Assembly (NCBI GenBank): GCA_937876225.1
Contig: CALFIC010000078.1
Location: forward strand, 1 to 64,000
Direction of reading: 5' to 3'
Length of the DNA stretch: 64,000 bases
DNA from: an uncultured Chloroflexota bacterium
GTDB taxonomy: Bacteria > Chloroflexota > Chloroflexia > Chloroflexales > Roseiflexaceae
Shown here: positions 44,675 to 52,366 of the stretch, in pieces
How positions within the stretch are numbered: the stretch's first letter is position 1
Layout: each line of letters starts with the position of its first letter
Notes under the pieces: generated by a model
Told to the model about the DNA's origin: nothing
What the model saw: only the letters and a program-made list of their open reading frames with translations
The model's database searches: none
Made by a program: the position numbers and the translations under genes

Positions 44675-45322
44675 TTATTCCACAATAAACACATCGAGTG
44701 TTCGTGGCCCATGGACTCCTTCCACCCGATTCAATTCAATATCTGAGGTCGCCGATGGTCCAGAAATAAAGGTATAGGGTTGCATAGGACTTTGCATCGT
44801 GGTTGCGAGTAGCGCAAATGCTTCAGGGACCACACCCACAATATCTTGAGCACGAATTATACATAGGTGATAATCAGGCAACAACGATATCATCCGTCGC
44901 CCTTGAAACTTGCCACCATCAAGCACGATTGTCCCTGTTTGGGCAATCCCCAGCGCAGCACCACTCAGGACACCATCCATGCCAGCAATAATCGTCCGAT
45001 CAAGCTGTGTATCTCGGATAAATTCAATGCCTGCTGGCAACCATTCTGCTGGCAAATCCACTGGAATCACCATACGTTTTTTACCACGCATCGTTAACCG
45101 TTCAGACACCGCCTGTGCAATACCTCCAGTCGTACAGCGACCAACCCATGCCTTGTATTCAGCAACTCGATGAGCAAATAATTCTATCCGAACGGCCACA
45201 TTGCCATCGTCATGAGTGATGTATGCGTCACTAGTATGCGATTCATGAAAATCACCCCGTGAACCCGAATTGATAGCTGTGCGGATTTTCGCTAACATTG
45301 CATTTCGACTTGAATTACTCAT
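44675..45322 (-). CDS. lutC: Lactate utilisation protein C (LUD domain)
   Basis: 215 aa, third subunit of the LutABC lactate oxidase system. LUD-domain pattern: 'IAQTGTIVLDG' and 'VPEAFALL', with 'SGPSATSDIELNRVEGVHGPRTLDVFIVE' ending typical of LutC. ATG 45322 overlaps the end of lutB by 8 bp; a longer frame to 45442 is rejected because LutC normally begins with a short segment like 'MSNSSRNAMLAKIR'. Confidence 0.93.
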   Translation of the reverse strand: MSNSSRNAMLAKIRTAINSGSRGDFHESHTSDAYITHDDGNVAVRIELFAHRVAEYKAWVGRCTTGGIAQAVSERLTMRGKKRMVIPVDLPAEWLPAGIEFIRDTQLDRTIIAGMDGVLSGAALGIAQTGTIVLDGGKFQGRRMISLLPDYHLCIIRAQDIVGVVPEAFALLATTMQSPMQPYTFISGPSATSDIELNRVEGVHGPRTLDVFIVE

Positions 45323-46757
45323 CTCGCTGCCTTTCGCGCCACCAGTCCCGAAACGATTGTGGTGGAATTGCTGGGAAATCACGCATCGCCGTCCATTTGC
45401 CCAGAGGTCCAGGACCTTGTTCGATATATCCGTCATGCACAAAAGACCATTGCGCTAATTGCCCAGCATGTTGGGCAAGCTCATAGGTGTGTTGATGTGC
45501 AAATGTCGTCGCCATCGCCTTCATGCCCAAGTTTTCGCCATCAAACCAACTCTGTGGTTTGGTTTGCTTCTCGGCCACTACTTTGCCACGGAGATGCACC
45601 AATACCTCGGGGATGTTGATCCGTACCGGGCAAACATCATAGCAGGCACCACACAACGACGAGGCATACGGTAATGAATCCGCATATGCAGTGCCCACTA
45701 ATTGTGGTGTCAAAATCGCACCAATTGGACCAGGATATACCGATCCATAGGCATGACCACCCGTACGCTCATAGACAGGACAGACATTGATACAGGCGCT
45801 ACAGCGAATGCAATGTAATGTCTGACGACCGACCGAATCAGCAAGTACATCACTTCGACCATTATCGAGCAATACCAAATGAAATTCTTGGGGACCATCA
45901 TTGGCATGCACACCCGTCCAAATACTCGTATATGGATTCATACGTTCGCCAGTCGATGAGCGTGGTAATAGTTGCATAAACACACCGAGGTCTTGCCAGC
46001 GCGGCAGGATTTTTTCGATACCCATCACACTAATCAAAACTTCTGGCATCGTTAAACACATCCGCCCATTGCCTTCAGATTCCACGACACAGACACTTCC
46101 TGTTTCTGCAATCGCAAAATTTGCACCACTGGTAGCCACCCGTACCGACATAAATTTCTCTCGCAAAAATTGACGCGCAGCTGCTGCTAATTCCGTTGGT
46201 TCATCGGTTAAATCTGGGAGGTTCATCGATTTCTGAAACAACGACCGTATTTCTGATCGGTTTTTATGGATTGCAGGTACAAGGATATGCGATGATTTTT
46301 CATGCGCTAATTGGATAATTAATTCTGCCAAGTCCGTTTCGATCGCCGTTATCCCGGCTAATTCAAGCGCCTCATTCAAACGAATTTCATCTGTGGTCAA
46401 AGACTTTACTTTGATGATTTCTTTCGAACCAGTAGCATGAATCAATCGGGTTACAATTTCATTTGCTTCATGCGCATCTTTGGCCCAATGCACATGACCA
46501 CCAGCACGGGTTATTGCGTCTTCTAGTTGCACTAAGTACGTATCGAGGTGTTGGAGCACATCATCTTTGATGTGCTGCCCTGCTACCCGCAATGATTCCC
46601 AGTCTGAAAGTTCATTCACTACTGCAGCTCGTTTACCACGAATCGTTTGTGTTGCCTTACCCATATTGCGCCGCAATTGCGTATTTTGCAATGCAGTCTT
46701 AGCCCCCACTTCAAAGCGCGGCGCTAATTCAATGATGACCGATTCTGGTTTTTTCAT
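45315..46757 (-). CDS. lutB: Lactate utilisation iron-sulfur protein B
   Basis: 480 aa. N-terminal LUD-type domain with 'ATSGANFAIAETGSV', then two iron-sulfur cluster motifs: C316-x2-C319-x2-C322-x3-C326 and C369-x2-C372-x3-C376, the 4Fe-4S ferredoxin type. Together with LutA and LutC it oxidises L-lactate to pyruvate without an NAD enzyme and passes electrons to the respiratory chain. 3 bp separate it from lutA. Confidence 0.95.
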   Translation of the reverse strand: MKKPESVIIELAPRFEVGAKTALQNTQLRRNMGKATQTIRGKRAAVVNELSDWESLRVAGQHIKDDVLQHLDTYLVQLEDAITRAGGHVHWAKDAHEANEIVTRLIHATGSKEIIKVKSLTTDEIRLNEALELAGITAIETDLAELIIQLAHEKSSHILVPAIHKNRSEIRSLFQKSMNLPDLTDEPTELAAAARQFLREKFMSVRVATSGANFAIAETGSVCVVESEGNGRMCLTMPEVLISVMGIEKILPRWQDLGVFMQLLPRSSTGERMNPYTSIWTGVHANDGPQEFHLVLLDNGRSDVLADSVGRQTLHCIRCSACINVCPVYERTGGHAYGSVYPGPIGAILTPQLVGTAYADSLPYASSLCGACYDVCPVRINIPEVLVHLRGKVVAEKQTKPQSWFDGENLGMKAMATTFAHQHTYELAQHAGQLAQWSFVHDGYIEQGPGPLGKWTAMRDFPAIPPQSFRDWWRERQRDE

Positions 46758-46760
46758 TAT

Positions 46761-47489
46761 CTACTCCTGTGCCGCAAGAATTTCTGCAAGATGTGCAATC
46801 CGCACCCCGCTGCGTTGGCGATGCAAAGCCCCTCCAATATGCATCAAACACGAGTTGTCAGCCGCCACACACACCTCTGCCCGCGTATCCAATATGTGCC
46901 GAATCTTATCACCCAGCATCGCCATCGATGTATCTGCATTCTTTACTGCAAATGTCCCACCAAACCCACAACATTCATTTGATTGGGTCAGTGGAACATA
47001 ATCAATTCCACGTACTGCCCGCAATAATTGTTCCGGAGCATCACCCACTTTAATTCCTCGTAAAGAATGACAGGTAGGATGATATGTAACTCGGTGCGGG
47101 TAATATGCACCAACATCTTGTATCCCCAGTCGATTTACGATAAACTCCGAAAATTCAAATACCCGATCTGCTAACAATGCAACCTCATTTGCAAGCTTAG
47201 TGTCCTGGTGTACCTCAGCCGCAAAACGATACATGTCACGAACCATGCCAACACACGATGCAGACGGTGATACAATCACTTCATATTGCGAAAATATCTC
47301 TACAAACCGCCGGATTAATGGCATCGCTTCAGCCTGGTATCCTGTATTAAAATGCATCTGCCCACAACACGTTTGTTCTTCTGGAAACATCACCTGATGA
47401 CCTAATCGTTCTACGATCGACACAACAGCCTTCCCTGTGTTGGGAAATAATGTGTCATTAAAACACGTAATAAAGAGCGCAACCTGCAT
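46761..47489 (-). CDS. lutA: Lactate utilisation protein A (CCG-domain)
   Basis: 242 aa, GlpC/HdrB-like. Two cysteine-rich CCG motifs, 'TCCGQMHFNTG' (C41, C42) and 'NECCGFGG' (C173, C174), bind iron-sulfur clusters. First gene of lutABC; GAGGGT lies 3 bases before the ATG at 47489. No glycolate-oxidase or lactate permease gene is adjacent. Confidence 0.95.
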   Translation of the reverse strand: MQVALFITCFNDTLFPNTGKAVVSIVERLGHQVMFPEEQTCCGQMHFNTGYQAEAMPLIRRFVEIFSQYEVIVSPSASCVGMVRDMYRFAAEVHQDTKLANEVALLADRVFEFSEFIVNRLGIQDVGAYYPHRVTYHPTCHSLRGIKVGDAPEQLLRAVRGIDYVPLTQSNECCGFGGTFAVKNADTSMAMLGDKIRHILDTRAEVCVAADNSCLMHIGGALHRQRSGVRIAHLAEILAAQE

Positions 47490-47522
47490 GTTACCCTCGC
47501 ATAAACAAATTCTTTCACCATT

Positions 47523-47541
47523 CTACACGAATCACGTGTAG
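47523..47541. promoter_or_regulatory. Inverted repeat upstream of lutA, candidate operator
   Basis: CTACACG-AATCA-CGTGTAG, a perfect 7-bp repeat with 5-bp spacer. It overlaps a TAGAAT (47525-47520, minus strand) that could be the lutA -10. The start codon is 34 bp downstream. Confidence 0.5.
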
Positions 47542-47545
47542 TGCA

Positions 47546-47583
47546 CACATACAAATTGTTTCACGTGAAACAATTTGTATGTG
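47546..47583. other. parS site 1 in a 38-bp perfect palindrome
   Basis: The parS core is 47557-47572. The palindrome extends 11 bp beyond it on each side, centre 47564/47565. Confidence 0.95.
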
Positions 47584-47757
47584 CGATCATCGACACCCAC
47601 AAACACACTAGCACGTCGACCTAACACACTCAAACCATCACATTTATCTATGTCATCGTACAACAAATCTACTCATACACACGACACAATCACATATCAC
47701 ACAATGATCAAAGTGGTTAGTCCATTCATGTACCACAAACACCCTCATGCCGGTTGT

Positions 47758-47766
47758 TTATACACA
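47758..47766 (+). promoter_or_regulatory. DnaA-box-like sequence
   Basis: TTATACACA fits TTATNCACA. Only one such box was found in the 1.1-kb gap, so it could be chance. Confidence 0.3.
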
Positions 47767-48202
47767 CCCAACATCATCCTCGCCAACAAATCATCACACT
47801 TACTCGGTGTACATCAAATATCACGTGTAAGCACCATATCGATCTACACATCCTCATGTCTGGCATACCAATCATTACCATGCGTATTTCCCAATCATCA
47901 GAATTATTAAGCACACTTCATCATCTGCAACAGACACAATTAACCTTCATCCCAATATAATAGACTTATCCCTACCATTAATCATGGCCAGCACACACAT
48001 ATACAACCAAACATTTTTCATACTGTGCAGCCCTCATTAACTCCGTTGTTAGAGACATTTCTACATACACCAACAATTCATGTAAGCAACATGTTTGCCC
48101 ACACCAATACTAATATGCGAACTATACTATGTTCCAATGTCGTACAAGCAGATCTACTGACATTGCTTTCTCTGGGTTTTTATTAGCACTAATTGATGGT
48201 GG

Positions 48203-48224
48203 AATTGTTTCACGTGAAACAATT
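48203..48224. other. parS site 2 in a 22-bp perfect palindrome
   Basis: The parS core is 48206-48221, extended by three bases on each side. Confidence 0.95.
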
Positions 48225-48410
48225 TGATCTGTATTATGCCTTCATTGAACCCCAAAAACACCTTTTAAATCAGTTCATGAGCACTACTTCGTTACTGAAA
48301 TTTTCGTCTCTTCGATTGATTGAACATGAATATCAACATGATGCTGGTTTGTATTTTGACATATCGGTGTAATAATCCAGCGCACATCGTTACAAAATAA
48401 TAAAACCACA

Positions 48411-48462
48411 TATCAACCTTGCTAAAATTGTTTCACGTGAAACAATTTTAGCAAGGTTGATA
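48411..48462. other. parS site 3 in a 52-bp perfect palindrome
   Basis: The parS core is 48429-48444. Both arms are 26 bp with centre 48436/48437 and no loop. The arms differ from those of site 1. Confidence 0.95.
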
Positions 48463-48495
48463 CGACAGAGTTACATATATATAGTACAATCAACA

Positions 48496-48501
48496 TATAA
48501 T
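48496..48501 (+). promoter_or_regulatory. Candidate -10 box of parAB
   Basis: TATAAT 33 bp downstream of parS site 3 and 121 bp before the parA start; no good -35. Its closeness to parS would allow ParB to influence transcription. Confidence 0.4.
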
Positions 48502-48622
48502 AACGGAGCAAAATTTTGCAATACAAAAACAAACCGTACCTTTTGGAGTCGTTTAGACGGTAATAGAGTGGTACACATTAAGCAGTAATCTCGTGTAATC
48601 GACAATTGATAGGAGTTGCGTT

Positions 48623-49441
48623 GTGACCGTACTCAATCAGACGCTTCAATCACCTCGCGCAGGCATTATTATTGCTTGTATGAATCAAAAAGGGGGGGTA
48701 GGAAAAACCACCACAGCTGTTAATCTTTGCGGAGAGTTTGCCAGACACAATCTGAAAGTATTGCTCATTGATTGTGATGCGCAAGGAAATGCAGCAACCA
48801 GTCTAGGGATTTCAAAGCGAGATCTCGAGTATACGACATACGAAGTCATCATGGCATCACACACCGCACAACAGACAATTCAACCAACCCGACGCGCAAA
48901 TTATGATATCATCGCTGCCAGTGAGCGGCTATCTGGCGTACAAGTTGAACTTGTTGATGTAGAACAACGTGAACATCGTTTAGCAGCGGCTCTCGAACCA
49001 ATTCGGCAATACTACGACATCATTATGCTCGATTGTCCACCAGCATTAGGCTTTGTTTCTATTAATGCCTTAGTTGCAGCAAACACGATTTGCATTCCAT
49101 TACAATGTGAGTTTCTCGCGCTCGAAGGTTTAGCACAACTCAAAAACATTATTGATCGTGTACACAGCCACCTCAATCCTCGACTTTCGATTCTTGGTGT
49201 AGTAATGACAATGTACGATGGTCGTACAAATCTTGCCCAACAAGTTGTAGATGAAGTACGCCGTTATTTTCCGGTGCACATTTGTCACGTGCCGATTCCT
49301 CGGAGTATTCGCGCTAGTGAGGCACCAAGCTACGGGCAAATGTTATATGAGTACGATCCAGAAGGTCGAGCCACTCGTGCCTATACGAGTGTTGCCGAAG
49401 AATTGATGCAACGATTAAATCTCGTAGGAGGACAGCGATGA
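48623..49441 (+). CDS. parA: Chromosome partitioning ATPase ParA/Soj
   Basis: 272 aa. Deviant Walker A KGGVGKTT at residues 23-30, 'LLIDCDAQGNAATSLG' as the A' motif and 'IIMLDCPPALG' as Walker B, all typical of chromosomal ParA/Soj. Starts with GTG at 48623, with AGGAG at 48611-48615, 7 bases upstream. Together with ParB and the parS sites it moves newly replicated origins apart. The stop overlaps the parB start (ATGA). Confidence 0.97.
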   Translation: MTVLNQTLQSPRAGIIIACMNQKGGVGKTTTAVNLCGEFARHNLKVLLIDCDAQGNAATSLGISKRDLEYTTYEVIMASHTAQQTIQPTRRANYDIIAASERLSGVQVELVDVEQREHRLAAALEPIRQYYDIIMLDCPPALGFVSINALVAANTICIPLQCEFLALEGLAQLKNIIDRVHSHLNPRLSILGVVMTMYDGRTNLAQQVVDEVRRYFPVHICHVPIPRSIRASEAPSYGQMLYEYDPEGRATRAYTSVAEELMQRLNLVGGQR

Positions 49442-50373
49442 CCAAGCGACGTGGCGGATTAGGGAGTGGGCTCGATGCGCTCCTTCCCAATACATCAATG
49501 AATCCGAGTAGTGATAACACATCAATTCGTGAAATACCGATTGGCGATATACGACCCAATCGCTATCAACCACGGAAAACATTTGATGAACAAGCAATCA
49601 TCGATTTGGCCGAGTCAATCAAAGAGCACGGTATCGTTCAACCACTCTTAGTAACCCGATTACCAAGTGGCGGTTATGAATTAATCGCTGGTGAACGTCG
49701 CTTACGGGCTGCCATTCAAGCAAAGTTAACTGTTGTTCCGGTAGTTATTCGTGAGAGCACTCCCCAAGAGATGCTTGAAATCGCTATTATCGAAAACATC
49801 CAGCGTGCAGATCTTAATCCGATGGAAGAAGCATTAGCCTACCAAGCACTCAAAGATGAATTCAATCTCAGCGATGAATTAATTGCCAAACGCATGGGTA
49901 AGGCGAGTCGTGTTCAAATCACAAATACACGCCGGTTGTTACGGTTAATTGATTCTGCCCAAATAGCACTACGTGCTGGACAAATCAGTGCTGGTCATGG
50001 ACGTGCACTGCTAAAGGTTGATGACCCACAAGACCAACATACGATGCTCGATTGGATTATGCGCGAAAATATGACTGTACGCGAAACCGAGCAGCTTACC
50101 GATCAGCCATTTTCAGAACAAACAATCCGCACGCAAATCGCAAAGTTACGCGGTGCAACCACAAATAATCCAGATACAACAACAGGGAAGCCACCAAAAC
50201 AAGTCGTAGATTTGATTGACGAAACTAGTATTGATGATCGGAATATTGCCAAGGAACTAGAAAACCGCTTGTCAACGCCAGTAACAATCCAACGTACGCC
50301 TCGTGATGTCCGGCTGACCCTGGTATTCCATACACATGAGAAGCTCCAGGAATTTTTGGATATGTTTAACTAA
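49438..50373 (+). CDS. parB: Chromosome partitioning protein ParB/Spo0J
   Basis: 311 aa. N-terminal CTP-binding domain with GERRLRA at residues 85-91 and 'NRYQPRKTFD', then the central DNA-binding domain with the helix-turn-helix 'LSDELIAKRMGKASRVQITNTRRLL', and a C-terminal dimerisation domain. In known ParBs the GERRxR motif drives CTP-dependent sliding from parS. 'RVQITNTRRLL' replaces the more common 'yVaNtLRLL'. Three parS copies lie upstream and one 26 kb away. Confidence 0.97.
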   Translation: MTKRRGGLGSGLDALLPNTSMNPSSDNTSIREIPIGDIRPNRYQPRKTFDEQAIIDLAESIKEHGIVQPLLVTRLPSGGYELIAGERRLRAAIQAKLTVVPVVIRESTPQEMLEIAIIENIQRADLNPMEEALAYQALKDEFNLSDELIAKRMGKASRVQITNTRRLLRLIDSAQIALRAGQISAGHGRALLKVDDPQDQHTMLDWIMRENMTVRETEQLTDQPFSEQTIRTQIAKLRGATTNNPDTTTGKPPKQVVDLIDETSIDDRNIAKELENRLSTPVTIQRTPRDVRLTLVFHTHEKLQEFLDMFN

Positions 50374-50426
50374 TCGCATCGTGTTTCAGGTTTATTCTAT
50401 TGGGACCTGGTATTGCGAGGGGTACC

Positions 50427-52205
50427 ATGCTTATTGAACTTAGTATTACGAATTTTGCAATAATTGAACAGGTAAATCTACGCTTCCATGCAGGATTTAC
50501 CGTATTGAGCGGCGAAACCGGCGCAGGGAAATCGATTATTATCGATGCGCTTGGTATGCTTCGTGGTGATCGTTTTGATGTAGGGTATATTCGCACACAC
50601 AGCGACAAAGCACGCATTGAAGGTGTTTTCCATGTCGATAAACAAAGTGCTGTGCACCAATTACTCGAAGATCATGGACTCAATGACGAAGACGAAGACC
50701 AGATTATCATCCTCCGTGAAATAGCCCGTGATACCGGGCGTACAATCACCCGAATTAATGGTCGCGCCGTAAACAATAGTGTCCTTCGTGAACTAGGGAC
50801 AAGTCTCATCGATATCCAAGGACAACATGAGGGAATGTCATTATTTAATTCCAAAACACATCTTGATATGCTTGACCGTTTTGGAAAACTCATGCCGCTT
50901 CGACAACAAGTATCTGAGTACGTAGCACAACTCCGCACCATCCGCCAAGAATTAGCATCGCTACGACAGGCGGCCCAACAACGCAATGAACGGATCGCCG
51001 AATTAATGCAACTGCGTGATGATGTATTGTCTGCGGCGCTCGTAGACGGCGAAGAAGAGCGGCTCACACAAGAACGCGCCCTCATTCATAATGGCGCGCG
51101 GATTACTGAGCTCGTCTCGAGCGCCTATCAACTACTCAATAATGACGAACGTCATTCTCGTGCGTTTGTCACTGCGTCAGTGTTGCTTAGTCAAAACTTG
51201 AGTGATCTGGCCAAAATTGACCCAGAGGCCGAATCGCTCGTAAATCAAAGCACTGATATCCAGTACGCAATTGAAGAACTACTCAGTGCAGTGCGGAATT
51301 ATCGTGATCGCATTGATTTTGACCCACAACGCATTGAAGAAATCGAAGATCGTATCACTGTGCTACGGATGATTCAACGCAAATATCGTGCCACCATTAC
51401 TGAATTAATCCAACGGGCAAGTCACGCTAATGAGGAAATCGAACGCCTCGAACATAGCGCCGAACATATTGCCCAACTCGAACAACAAGAACAATTGTTA
51501 CGCCGCAAAACAGGCCAACTCGCGCAACAATTGTCTGCAAAACGAGCCGACAGCGCCAAAGTACTGGCACACGCAGTAGAACAATCTGCGCGTGATCTTG
51601 CAATGACACATGTCCGATTCCAAGTCCAACAACAAACAATCCCTGCACTCGATGGTATTATTATCACGTTACCGAACGGCGATTCACAAACTGTTGCCTA
51701 TGACCGTACCGGCATCGATAAAGTTGAGTTTTTAATTGCGCCAAACCCTGGCGAAGAACTTAAATCACTCGCCAAAACAGCATCTGGTGGTGAAGGGTCG
51801 CGACTCTTCCTTGCACTCAAAGCCGTGTTGTCACAAGTTGATACCGTCGAAACAATGGTATTTGATGAGGTCGATACCGGCGTTGGTGGACGGGCAGGTT
51901 TTGTGGTCGGAGAAAAACTGTGGCAAATTAGTCGCCATCATCAAGTCCTCTGTATCTCGCACCTCGCACAAGTAGCGACATTCGGTGATAGTCATTTCGC
52001 CATCACCAAACGCATTTCAGCCGAACGTACAGCTACCCATGTCGCACCGCTTTCTCAACATGATCGCATTGACGAAATAGCAGCGATGCTCGATGGTCAT
52101 CCTGTTACAGACCAAAGTCGCTTGGTAGCTCGCGATATGCTACATCGAGCCCAACAACTCAAATCAAATCATGTAATCCCAGGAGTCGTACAATCTTCGT
52201 CATAA
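50427..52205 (+). CDS. recN: DNA repair protein RecN
   Basis: 592 aa SMC-like protein. Walker A GETGAGKS at residues 29-36 within 'AIIEQVNLRF...', a 'DIQGQHEGMSLF' segment, a long coiled-coil with hinge (about 150-360), and the C-terminal 'SGGEGSRLFLALK' plus 'VFDEVDTGVGGRAGFVVGEKL' ABC motifs. Acts early in double-strand break repair. Start at ATG 50427 with GAGGGG 4 bases before it; a longer in-frame start at 50400 lacks a ribosome site. Likely transcribed after parB with 53 bp between. Confidence 0.96.
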   Translation: MLIELSITNFAIIEQVNLRFHAGFTVLSGETGAGKSIIIDALGMLRGDRFDVGYIRTHSDKARIEGVFHVDKQSAVHQLLEDHGLNDEDEDQIIILREIARDTGRTITRINGRAVNNSVLRELGTSLIDIQGQHEGMSLFNSKTHLDMLDRFGKLMPLRQQVSEYVAQLRTIRQELASLRQAAQQRNERIAELMQLRDDVLSAALVDGEEERLTQERALIHNGARITELVSSAYQLLNNDERHSRAFVTASVLLSQNLSDLAKIDPEAESLVNQSTDIQYAIEELLSAVRNYRDRIDFDPQRIEEIEDRITVLRMIQRKYRATITELIQRASHANEEIERLEHSAEHIAQLEQQEQLLRRKTGQLAQQLSAKRADSAKVLAHAVEQSARDLAMTHVRFQVQQQTIPALDGIIITLPNGDSQTVAYDRTGIDKVEFLIAPNPGEELKSLAKTASGGEGSRLFLALKAVLSQVDTVETMVFDEVDTGVGGRAGFVVGEKLWQISRHHQVLCISHLAQVATFGDSHFAITKRISAERTATHVAPLSQHDRIDEIAAMLDGHPVTDQSRLVARDMLHRAQQLKSNHVIPGVVQSSS

Positions 52206-52209
52206 GCAT

Positions 52210-52241
52210 TGCACCCGCATAATAGTATTTATGCGGGTGCA
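52210..52241 (+). terminator. Terminator after recN
   Basis: 13-bp perfect arms (52210-52222 and 52229-52241) with a 6-nt loop; the T-run is poor (TCTATTT). The remainder to 52366 contains no gene. Confidence 0.7.
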
Positions 52242-52366
52242 TCTATTTGGTTGATTGGTTCGTGAGTATTTGTACAGTCTGACACGCTACCCGCATAACT
52301 AACACTTGCAGTATGTACAGTAGTGGGATCTGTTTTTAGTATTTTTTTCATACAAAATCGGAGGCT

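Larger units (their letters stand above)
47490..48622. other. 1.1-kb AT-rich gene-free segregation region (parS cluster)
   Basis: No credible gene or RNA gene. It holds three perfect parS sites, a lutA-side inverted repeat, one DnaA-box-like TTATACACA at 47758-47766 and the parA promoter. Short frames inside it look like random sequence. It may be a centromere-like region and perhaps near the replication origin, although dnaA, dnaN, gidA/gidB are not in this window. Confidence 0.75.

Noticed and set aside
45323..45442. Longer N-terminus for LutC
   Set aside because: It would overlap lutB by a further 120 bp and does not match the LutC start.
47817..47833. Further parS-like ATCACGTGTA
   Set aside because: Only CACGTG is shared; outer bases do not match the parS consensus.
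47575..47910. 111-codon open frame in the parS region
   Set aside because: Low-complexity His/Ser/Thr-rich translation, no ribosome site, starts inside the parS palindrome; looks like noncoding DNA.
47490..48622. Firm oriC call
   Set aside because: Only one DnaA-box-like site was seen and no dnaA/dnaN/gid genes are in the window.
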